From Candidatus Kaiserbacteria bacterium (GTDB taxonomy: Bacteria > Patescibacteria > Paceibacteria > UBA9973 > UBA2100), in contig NVTG01000050.1 in NCBI GenBank assembly GCA_002401495.1, positions 1-8,499 on the forward strand: 8,499 nucleotides of DNA. Reading direction: 5' to 3'. Made by a program: the position numbers and the translations under genes. The stretch's first letter is position 1, and every line of letters begins with the position of its first letter. The notes below the pieces were generated by a model, which saw only the letters and a program-made list of their open reading frames with translations, was not told the DNA's origin and searched no databases. Below, piece by piece: positions 1 to 6,015 of this stretch.

Positions 1-331
1 CTTCATTAATGGCAACCTTGGGAGGAACTTGTTCACGATCAGCGTAGAGCAATTCGCAAAGTCCCATACGTAATACATTACGATCAGTTACAGCGATCTT
101 ATCTAACGGCCACTCGGGGGCTGCTTTAACTATAATTGCATCAATCTCTGATTGTTTTTGGAGGGTAGTATCAAGAAGCTGTTTCATAAAGGGAAACAGA
201 TTTGAGTTCGGTGCAAATTCACTTGCATTATTTACGAGAATCTCTTCGGCACGAGACTTGTCCGTTCCGTCCGAGTCGAGCTCGAATAGAGTTTGAAGAA
301 CAATGGATCTTGCGGTGTGCCGGTTTGACAT
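1..331 (-). CDS. nusB: Transcription antitermination protein NusB (5' part, runs off the window)
   Basis: The reverse strand from the ATG at 331 gives 110 codons that stay open to the window edge, so the last third of this usually about 140-150-residue protein is outside. NusB is a small all-helical RNA-binding protein. With NusE (S10) it binds boxA RNA and keeps RNA polymerase elongating through rRNA operons. Visible family features are the N-terminal helix RHTARSIVLQTLFELD and the signature VLRMGLCELLY followed by VPPKVAINE, which closely match the NusB core. It is the last gene of the rnhB-rpmF-nusB series seen here, starts 69 bp after the rpmF stop, and is separated from it by a hairpin at 373-395. 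No Shine-Dalgarno is present. A weak -10-like hexamer (TAATCT, 338-343) ends 6 nt before the ATG, which would fit a leaderless start, but the match is poor. Confidence 0.93.
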   Translation of the reverse strand, partial: MSNRHTARSIVLQTLFELDSDGTDKSRAEEILVNNASEFAPNSNLFPFMKQLLDTTLQKQSEIDAIIVKAAPEWPLDKIAVTDRNVLRMGLCELLYADREQVPPKVAINE

Positions 332-370
332 AAGAACAGATTATTTAAAGTTTAACATGAGGTCGGTAGC

Positions 371-395
371 AAAATACACACCTAGGGTGTGTATT
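371..395 (-). terminator. Probable intrinsic terminator after rpmF
   Basis: A perfect 10-bp inverted repeat (AATACACACC / GGTGTGTATT, arms 373-382 and 386-395) with a 3-nt loop starts 4 bp after the rpmF stop codon. Read on the minus strand, its descending arm ends in ATTTT, a short U tract. The AT-rich stem and short tail suggest a partial terminator or attenuator between rpmF and nusB rather than a strong stop. Confidence 0.6.
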
Positions 396-399
396 GCTT

Positions 400-753
400 T
401 TATTTTTCTTTCTTCGCTTCTGACTTCTTTGGTTTCTTTACAGCTTTAACTTTTGTCTTTCCTTCTTTCTTTAGGTTTTCGTCCTTCACTTCTTCGTGAA
501 TTTCTTCTTCGTTTACAGTTTCTTCTTCACCTAGTGCTTTCATCTTGTTAGTTCGCTTCAGCATTCTTGCAGCCTTCTTTCCAACAACGTCGATAACCTC
601 GCGTCCTTTGTAGTTACCACATTCAGGACACATACGGTGACGTAGGTGTTGTGCACTACACTTAGAACACGTTGAAAGACGTGGTTCCTTTAAAGCATGG
701 TGTGAACGGCGATTGCCGGTGTGTGAGCGGTTTACCCGCATTCGTGCTGACAT
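400..753 (-). CDS. rpmF: 50S ribosomal protein bL32 with a long charged C-terminal tail
   Basis: This 117-residue protein is a zinc-ribbon protein of the large ribosomal subunit. The conserved core is residues 1-57: a basic N-terminus (MSARMRVNRSHTGNRRSHHA) followed by the ribbon cysteines C29-x2-C32 and C42-x2-C45, then GNYKGREVIDV, the usual L32 ending. The N-terminus is the MRxxxSHTGNRRSHHAL type I associate with Patescibacteria rather than the AVPKRKxSxxRR type of most bacteria. Residues 58-117 are an extra Lys/Glu-rich low-complexity tail that roughly doubles the usual length of about 57-60 residues. Its function cannot be read from sequence. The gene lies 42 bp downstream of rnhB and has its own promoter (763-790). 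The ATG at 753 is supported by that promoter and by conservation from residue 4; no Shine-Dalgarno precedes it. Confidence 0.95.
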   Translation of the reverse strand: MSARMRVNRSHTGNRRSHHALKEPRLSTCSKCSAQHLRHRMCPECGNYKGREVIDVVGKKAARMLKRTNKMKALGEEETVNEEEIHEEVKDENLKKEGKTKVKAVKKPKKSEAKKEK

Positions 754-762
754 GTGCGTGTG

Positions 763-790
763 ATTATACGGAAATATGTGAAAAAGGCAA
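763..790 (-). promoter_or_regulatory. Sigma70-type promoter of rpmF, leaderless geometry
   Basis: On the minus strand TTGCCT (785-790) is followed after 16 bp by a perfect TATAAT (763-768). Only 9 nt separate the -10 from the rpmF ATG, so initiation at the usual 6-8 nt would place the transcript start within about 3 nt of the start codon. The promoter lies in the rnhB-rpmF gap, so rpmF can be transcribed independently of rnhB. Confidence 0.7.
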
Positions 791-795
791 TAGTT

Positions 796-1389
796 TTAGG
801 TGTAATTCTTCAGGAAGCGTCTTCTGTGCTCCTCACACATTCCGTGCTCTTTTATAGCCTCAAAATGTGCTTTTGTTCCATATCCTTTATGTCTTTCAAA
901 TCCGTATTCAGGAAACTCTTTTGAAAGCTCAACCATCCTCTTATCCCGCGTTACTTTTGCAGCAACTGATGCTAATGCAATTACAATTTCCTTCTCATCC
1001 CCTTTTATTATCGTTTTCTGATTTGGAAATCTCTCAGGTGCCTTAAGGCCACCATCAAGAAGGATAAGAACATCATTCTCTGAACATCCCTCCGGTAGAA
1101 GTTTGTTTAGAACTCCATCAATGGATTTATTTATCGAAATCGTAACTCCGGCTGAATCAACTAAAGATGCTGGTGCAAAAGCAACGGAATGTTTAAGGTC
1201 TTTGTTTTCTTTAATCCATTCAAAGAGTTTTTCTCTTCTTAATTCTGTTAGTTTTTTAGAATCTCTAATTCCGTCTTCAAAATATTCGTGAACTATTTCC
1301 GTGTCCACTTTCATTATCAAACCGCCAACAGCCAAAGGTCCCGCTAGTGGACCGCGTCCTGCTTCATCAATTCCGATAACATATTTCAT
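796..1389 (-). CDS. rnhB: Ribonuclease HII
   Basis: This 197-residue protein matches the usual RNase HII length of about 190-215. The enzyme cuts the RNA strand of RNA/DNA hybrids, including single ribonucleotides misincorporated in DNA. The N-terminal signature GIDEAGRGPLAGP supplies the first catalytic acids D8 and E9 and the GRG loop (G11-R12-G13) that reads the ribonucleotide 2'-OH. The remaining acids are D112 (in LILLDGG) and D131 (in IIKGDE). The helix SVAAKVTRD and Y170 in RHKGYGTKAH, the conserved tyrosine region, are also present. It is transcribed divergently from dnaE across a 47-bp gap and is followed by rpmF. The ATG at 1389 has no Shine-Dalgarno, but a -10-like hexamer lies 8 nt upstream. 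No feature looks broken, so an active enzyme is expected. Confidence 0.96.
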   Translation of the reverse strand: MKYVIGIDEAGRGPLAGPLAVGGLIMKVDTEIVHEYFEDGIRDSKKLTELRREKLFEWIKENKDLKHSVAFAPASLVDSAGVTISINKSIDGVLNKLLPEGCSENDVLILLDGGLKAPERFPNQKTIIKGDEKEIVIALASVAAKVTRDKRMVELSKEFPEYGFERHKGYGTKAHFEAIKEHGMCEEHRRRFLKNYT

Positions 1390-1397
1390 ATTTGTAC

Positions 1398-1403
1398 ATA
1401 GTA
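1398..1403 (-). promoter_or_regulatory. Candidate -10 element of rnhB, leaderless geometry
   Basis: TACTAT on the minus strand (4 of 6 consensus positions) ends 8 nt before the rnhB ATG. No convincing -35 is visible. The call rests mainly on the same spacing being seen at dnaE, rpmF and the L,D-transpeptidase gene. Confidence 0.45.
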
Positions 1404-1420
1404 CCTGTGTAATTGCGATT

Positions 1421-1429
1421 TGCTATACT
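1421..1429 (+). promoter_or_regulatory. Extended -10 promoter of dnaE, leaderless geometry
   Basis: TGC followed by TATACT (hexamer 1424-1429, 5 of 6 matches) forms a TGn extended -10. Seven nucleotides (ACCCTCC) then lead to the ATG at 1437, putting the expected transcript start at or next to the start codon. There is no good -35, as is typical for extended -10 promoters. It sits back to back with the rnhB promoter, the two -10 elements being about 20 bp apart, so polymerase binding at one should hinder the other. Confidence 0.6.
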
Positions 1430-1436
1430 ACCCTCC

Positions 1437-4400
1437 ATGAGTGCCGAATTCATACATCTTCATACCCACAGTCACTTTTCTCTACTCAATGCCATACCGA
1501 AAATTCCTGAATTAATTGCAGCCGCTAAAAAAGACGAACAAACAACAATTGCACTGACCGACGACGGAAACCTTTACGGAGCAATTGAATTCTATAAAAC
1601 CTGTATAGCCGAGGACATGAAGCCAATAATTGGAGTGGATTTCTACGTTGCTCCAAGAACACGTTTTGATAAGGAACATCGTATTGATAATCATACTTCC
1701 CGACTTGTTCTTTTGGCTAAAAACAAAGACGGTTACGACAATCTAATTAAACTAGTTACATACTCCAACACCGAAGGCTTCTATTACCGCGCACGTATTG
1801 ACCAAGAATTAATTGAAAAGTATTCAAAGGATTTAATAGCGATACTTCCTTCATTTGCATCCCCAATTTCTAAAGCCCTTACAGACAATGATGTAGAAAA
1901 AGCCACAGAAAGACTTAACTGGTACAAAGGTATATTTAAAGAAGATCTGTACTTGGAAATATCTCACCACCCTGAAATTGTTGACCACGATAAGTTACAA
2001 GAAAGAATTGTTTCTCTTTCAGAAAAAGAAAATGTTCCACTTGTAGCAGCTCAAGACGTGTACTACATGAAAAGGTCTGACAACCTCGCTCGAGAAGTTG
2101 CACGAAAGATTCATAGTGGATCTCCTTTAATGGGAGACGAAGCTGATCGTTTGGATGACTTTTCTTTTATCACACAGAAAACTGCAAAAAAGTATTTTAA
2201 GAAGTTCCCTGAGGCGCTTTCAAACACAGTTAAAATCGCAGACAAATGTAATGTTGAACTTACACTTGGTGAGTGGATATTCCCTGAATATCCAAAGGAA
2301 GAAAACGAAAATTATGATGAAATGCTTCGAGAGGCGGTTAATGAAGGTGTTAAAAAAAGAGGAATTGAACTCGACGAGGTCTCAAAGGAGCGTATTGAAT
2401 ATGAACTAGGAATTATCACTCTTAAAGGATTCTCTCCATACTTCCTCGTGGTGTCTGATCTTTTAAAGTGGGCTAAGGAAAATGGAATATACACCAACAC
2501 TCGTGGTTCAGCTGCGGGGTCATTTGTTTCGTACTTAATTGAAATCGTAAACATGAACCCATTGGACTACAACCTTCCCTTTGAGAGGTTTTTAAATCCA
2601 GAAAGACCCTCGGCTCCTGATGTTGATATGGATATTGCAGATAACAGGCGTGACGACTTAATAGACTACGCAAGAGAACGCTACGGAACTGATCATGTTG
2701 CCCAAATTGGAACGTTTGGAACAATGGCGGCACGTGCGGTAGTTCGTGATGTTGCTCGTGCTATGGGATATTCATACAGTATTGGTGATCGCATCGCTAA
2801 ATTAATACCTTTTGGCGCACAAGGATTTCCAATGACTATTGATCGAGCGATTGAATTAGAGAAGGAATTGAAACAAGCCTACAAAGAAGACCCTGAAACT
2901 CGTGAAATTATTGATCTTGCTAAAAAACTCGAAGGTAATGCGCGTCACATTGGCGTCCACGCAGCTGGTGTTGTGATTTCTCCTAAGCCTGTTATTGAAT
3001 ATTCCCCACTACAACCAGATCCAAAAGGTGGAAAAACAATTACTCAATACAACATGTACTCCATTGCCGATGACTATGGAGGTGTTGGCCTTTTAAAATT
3101 CGACTTCCTTGGATTGAAAAACCTTGCTGTTCTTGCTGATTCTATTAAAAGAGTTAAGAAGATTCAAAATATAGATATAGACGTTGATACTATGCCTATT
3201 GATGACAAAAAGACATTTGAGATGCTCGCAAAGGGTCACACAATGGGAGTGTTCCAAATGGCAAGTGCCGGTATGACACGATATTTAATGGAGTTAAAAC
3301 CAAGCACAGTTCACGACATTAACGCCATGGTAGCTCTCTACCGTCCCGGACCAATGGAATTTATTCCAAATTACATTGCGTGTAAGCACGATCCTTCAAA
3401 GGTTCATTACATAGACCCCAGAATGGAAAAGTATCTTAAGCCAACATTTGGTATTTTGATCTATCAAGATGACGTCATGCTTATCGCTGTAGAACTCGCC
3501 GGCTATTCATGGGGTGAGGCTGATAAGTTTAGAAAAGCCATGGGAAAGAAGATTCCTGCTGAAATGGCAAAGCAGAAGGATAAGTTCAGGGATGGATGTA
3601 TTGAGTACGGAATGAAAAAAGAAGTTGCACAAGAACTTTGGGAAATGATCGAAACCTTTGCCGCGTACGGTTTCAACAAAGCACACTCCGTTAGTTACGG
3701 TAACCTTGCCTATCGTACTGCGTATATGAAAGCCAATTACCCACTGGAGTTTATGTCCGCCCTACTAACTGCAGACTCAGGGGACGTTGATACAATTTCT
3801 GAAATTATTGAAGAGTGTAAAAATATTGGAATAGAAATACTTCCGCCAGACATTAACGAAAGTTATGAAGAGTTTTCCGTTGTTCCAAACGAAAAGCAAA
3901 TCCGTTTTGGCTTGGATTCAATTAAAAACTTCGGTTCAAATGTTTCGCACACTATTGTTGAGGAAAGGAAAGCTAACGGAAACTATACCGATATAGAAAA
4001 CTTCCTTGATCGAGTGCGCAATAGTGGAATGAACCGTCGAGGGCTTGATGCTTTAATTAAAAGTGGCGCGATGGATCGTTTTGCAACTCGTGGGGTTTTG
4101 CTCGAAAACATAGAGTTACTATTAGAATTCCAAAAAGAAATGAAGTCAAAGCCTGAGGGTCAGGATTCCCTATTCGGTGAAGTTGAAACTTCAAACACAC
4201 TGGACTTAAAACCAGCTAAGGAGATAAGTAAGAAGGAGAAGCTTGGTTGGGAGAAAGAATTACTGGGATTATATGTTTCCGGCCACCCACTGGAGATGTA
4301 TGCCAAAAAACTTGAAGGAAAGCCTAAGATTGCCGATGTTAAAAAGGACATACGAGAAGGTACTGCTACTGTTATTGCGGGAATAATTGCGGAAAATAAA

Positions 4401-4604
4401 ACCATTCTTACTAAGAATGGTGACAAGATGGCATTTATTCGCTTTGCTGATTTAGAAGATTCAATTGAGGCAGTGGCTTTCCCTAGAATACTTGAAGAAC
4501 ACGGTGAGATTTTAGAAGTAGATTCGTGTGCTCTTCTTAAGGGAAGAATTTCAAAAAGAAATGGTGAGGTTAGTTTTATAATTGAGGCGGTTAAGGCGTT
4601 GTAA
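1437..4604 (+). CDS. dnaE: DNA polymerase III subunit alpha (DnaE)
   Basis: This 1055-residue replicative polymerase catalytic subunit has a family-C layout. An N-terminal PHP domain covers roughly residues 1-280 (HLHTHSHFSLL at 7-17). The palm includes TRGSAAGSF and the catalytic acids D397 and D399 in PDVDMDIAD, with the third acid D556 in KFDFLGLKNL and RHIGVHAAGVV between them. A clamp-binding motif QDSLF lies at 909-913 and an OB fold at about 975-1050. The protein stops right after the OB fold and so lacks the tau-binding C-terminal domain of the 1160-residue E. coli protein. Most PHP metal ligands are replaced, so built-in proofreading is doubtful. The ATG at 1437 is chosen over an in-frame TTG at 1413 because PHP homology begins immediately and a -10 element (1424-1429) lies between the two. 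No terminator follows; transcription can continue into the thrS leader. Confidence 0.97.
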   Translation: MSAEFIHLHTHSHFSLLNAIPKIPELIAAAKKDEQTTIALTDDGNLYGAIEFYKTCIAEDMKPIIGVDFYVAPRTRFDKEHRIDNHTSRLVLLAKNKDGYDNLIKLVTYSNTEGFYYRARIDQELIEKYSKDLIAILPSFASPISKALTDNDVEKATERLNWYKGIFKEDLYLEISHHPEIVDHDKLQERIVSLSEKENVPLVAAQDVYYMKRSDNLAREVARKIHSGSPLMGDEADRLDDFSFITQKTAKKYFKKFPEALSNTVKIADKCNVELTLGEWIFPEYPKEENENYDEMLREAVNEGVKKRGIELDEVSKERIEYELGIITLKGFSPYFLVVSDLLKWAKENGIYTNTRGSAAGSFVSYLIEIVNMNPLDYNLPFERFLNPERPSAPDVDMDIADNRRDDLIDYARERYGTDHVAQIGTFGTMAARAVVRDVARAMGYSYSIGDRIAKLIPFGAQGFPMTIDRAIELEKELKQAYKEDPETREIIDLAKKLEGNARHIGVHAAGVVISPKPVIEYSPLQPDPKGGKTITQYNMYSIADDYGGVGLLKFDFLGLKNLAVLADSIKRVKKIQNIDIDVDTMPIDDKKTFEMLAKGHTMGVFQMASAGMTRYLMELKPSTVHDINAMVALYRPGPMEFIPNYIACKHDPSKVHYIDPRMEKYLKPTFGILIYQDDVMLIAVELAGYSWGEADKFRKAMGKKIPAEMAKQKDKFRDGCIEYGMKKEVAQELWEMIETFAAYGFNKAHSVSYGNLAYRTAYMKANYPLEFMSALLTADSGDVDTISEIIEECKNIGIEILPPDINESYEEFSVVPNEKQIRFGLDSIKNFGSNVSHTIVEERKANGNYTDIENFLDRVRNSGMNRRGLDALIKSGAMDRFATRGVLLENIELLLEFQKEMKSKPEGQDSLFGEVETSNTLDLKPAKEISKKEKLGWEKELLGLYVSGHPLEMYAKKLEGKPKIADVKKDIREGTATVIAGIIAENKTILTKNGDKMAFIRFADLEDSIEAVAFPRILEEHGEILEVDSCALLKGRISKRNGEVSFIIEAVKAL
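4577..4582 (+). promoter_or_regulatory. Candidate -10 element for the thrS leader
   Basis: A perfect TATAAT lies inside the last codons of dnaE. Initiation about 7 nt downstream would give a thrS leader of roughly 150 nt containing the whole visible T-box. No acceptable -35 and no TGn extension are present, so this could be a chance AT-rich match within coding sequence. Read-through from dnaE is the alternative source of thrS transcripts. Confidence 0.3.
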
Positions 4605-4610
4605 AAAATA

Positions 4611-4728
4611 CACCCTGGTGCTACCATTACAAACGAGAGCTCCATTTATGGGGAAACTAGGTGGAACCGCGGTTTAACAATCGTCCTAGTAAGTACACGA
4701 TTTTTCGTGTGTTTACTAGGACTATTTT
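4611..4728 (+). promoter_or_regulatory. T-box riboswitch leader of thrS (antiterminator plus terminator, no classical Stem I)
   Basis: T-box leaders sense uncharged tRNA and let transcription of an aminoacyl-tRNA synthetase gene proceed when its tRNA lacks amino acid. Positions 4659-4672 read AGGTGGAACCGCGG, matching the conserved T-box core GGTGGNACCGCG whose UGGNACC bulge pairs with the tRNA acceptor end. ACTAGG (4656-4661) can pair with CCTAGT (4685-4690) to close the antiterminator, and that second segment is also part of the left arm of the downstream terminator, giving mutually exclusive folds. The usual long Stem I with specifier loop is not recognisable. The only candidate is a short imperfect stem, GGTGCT (4617-4622) with AGCTCC (4638-4643), whose loop begins with ACC, a threonine codon, followed by A. 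The assignment to tRNA-Thr rests on the downstream gene and this candidate. Confidence 0.85.
4683..4728 (+). terminator. T-box-controlled intrinsic terminator
   Basis: Arms 4683-4699 and 4706-4722 form a continuous 17-bp RNA stem with two G-U pairs around a 6-nt loop, followed by TATTTT. The left arm shares CCTAGT with the antiterminator, so forming one prevents the other. The stem ends 18 nt before the thrS ATG, so termination would abolish thrS expression. Confidence 0.85.
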
Positions 4729-4740
4729 AATTAAAAATAT

Positions 4741-5964
4741 ATGTCAGAAGAAAGAGATCACAAAAAGTTGGGAAAACAATTAGATTTGTTTACCTTCTCA
4801 AATACAGTTGGAAAGGGTCTTCCCCTATTCACTCACAAAGGAGCTGCGATGCGTCGTGTGCTTGAGCGATTTATCGTTGATGAGGAAATAAAGCGTGGAT
4901 ACCAACACGTACACACTCCCGACATTGCAAAACTGGAACTTTACGAAAAGTCAGGTCACTACCCTCACTACAAAGATTCAATGTATCCTCCAATTGAAGT
5001 AGATGATGAAAAGTTCATGCTTCGTCCTATGACATGTCCTCATCACTTCGAATTGTATCTATCACGTCCTCATAGTTACCGTGAGCTTCCTATACGAATG
5101 GCAGAACTAGCTGGACTGTATAGATATGAACAATCAGGTGAACTTATGGGACTTCAAAGAGTACGTACGTTTTGTTTAGCTGATGCCCACATAATCTGTA
5201 AGGATGAAGAACAGGCAATTGAAGAAATTAGTGGTGCACTAGACTTGATTGAATACATCTCTAGCGTATTCGGTTTGGAAATTGGTAAAGACTACTGGTA
5301 CAGACTTTCTCTTGGAGATCGAGATAATACTGAGAAATATTACGACAATCCAGAAGCATGGGAGAAGAGCGAAGACCTAATGCGTAAGCTTATGCAAAAA
5401 CGCGGAAGTGAATTCGTTGAGGCAGAAGACGAAGCTGCCTTTTACGGACCAAAGATTGACGTTCAAATGAAAAACGCTAACGGTAAAGAAGATACTGCGT
5501 TTACTGTTCAGTATGATTTCTGTATGCCAGATCGCTTTGATCTAACATACACCGCAGAAGACGGAACACAGAAACGAGCATTTGTTGTTCACCGATCATC
5601 AGTTGGTGCAATTGAACGGATAATGGCTTTCCTTATAGAACACTACGCAGGAGTCTTCCCTACTTGGCTCTCTCCTGAACAAGTTCGTGTTCTTCCTGTA
5701 GTTGAAGCACACGCAGACTACGCCAAAGAAGTTCATCAGCTACTTAAAAATGCTGGCATCCGTGCAGAGCTTGATATATCAAACGAGAAACTAGGTAAAA
5801 GAATTCATGAAGCATCATCTGAACACGTTCCATACACTCTAATTCTAGGAGACACTGAGGTTGAAGGTAAAACCGTTACTGTTGAAAGTAGGGATGACGG
5901 AAAGATTGGAGAAATGAGCGTGGATGAGTTTATTGAAAGGATAAAGAAAGAAGAAGAACATTAA
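4741..5964 (+). CDS. thrS: Threonyl-tRNA synthetase, minimal form without editing domain
   Basis: This class II synthetase charges tRNA-Thr with threonine. At 407 residues it is far shorter than the usual 570-640. It begins directly at the catalytic domain (RDHKKLGKQLDLF at 5-17), so both N-terminal domains, the TGS-like N1 and the N2 domain that clears mischarged Ser-tRNA-Thr, are absent. The catalytic core is complete: zinc ligands C99 (MTCPHH), H150 (DAHI) and H284 (VVHRSSVG), motif 2 RYEQSG with R128 and E130, and motif 3 GAIERIMAF with R293. The anticodon-binding domain runs from about 313 to 405 (QVRVLPV, NEKLGKRI, VPYTLILGD, DEFIERIKKE). The T-box terminator ends 18 nt before the ATG, so the short form is the native gene, not a truncation. 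No Shine-Dalgarno is visible; the AT-rich 18-nt leader tail may assist initiation. Confidence 0.95.
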   Translation: MSEERDHKKLGKQLDLFTFSNTVGKGLPLFTHKGAAMRRVLERFIVDEEIKRGYQHVHTPDIAKLELYEKSGHYPHYKDSMYPPIEVDDEKFMLRPMTCPHHFELYLSRPHSYRELPIRMAELAGLYRYEQSGELMGLQRVRTFCLADAHIICKDEEQAIEEISGALDLIEYISSVFGLEIGKDYWYRLSLGDRDNTEKYYDNPEAWEKSEDLMRKLMQKRGSEFVEAEDEAAFYGPKIDVQMKNANGKEDTAFTVQYDFCMPDRFDLTYTAEDGTQKRAFVVHRSSVGAIERIMAFLIEHYAGVFPTWLSPEQVRVLPVVEAHADYAKEVHQLLKNAGIRAELDISNEKLGKRIHEASSEHVPYTLILGDTEVEGKTVTVESRDDGKIGEMSVDEFIERIKKEEEH

Positions 5965-5965
5965 C

Positions 5966-6002
5966 AAACAAAAAACCACCCCGACGGGGTGGTTTTTTGT
6001 TT
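5966..6002. terminator. Strong bidirectional terminator between thrS and the repeat-protein gene
   Basis: A GC-rich core CCACCCC/GGGGTGG with loop GAC is flanked by A6 on the left and T6 on the right, and pairing extends to 17 bp. It begins 2 bp after the thrS stop and lies 14 bp past the stop of the convergent gene, so with U tracts on both strands it can end both transcripts. Confidence 0.95.
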
Positions 6003-6015
6003 AAGAAGTCTCTCT

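Noticed and set aside
672..857. 61-codon plus-strand open frame antisense to rpmF and rnhB
   Set aside because: It overlaps two well-supported genes, has no start signals and no family features.
1413..1436. In-frame TTG at 1413 as the dnaE start
   Set aside because: The extra eight codons overlap the extended -10 element, and family homology starts just after ATG 1437.
4160..4645. 161-codon minus-strand open frame opposite the dnaE 3' end
   Set aside because: It is antisense to the conserved OB-fold region of dnaE and overlaps the T-box leader; the protein shows no recognisable pattern.
4605..4740. Lost or frameshifted N-terminal domains of ThrRS upstream of the annotated start
   Set aside because: The whole gap to dnaE is occupied by the T-box and terminator, leaving no room for about 230 residues.
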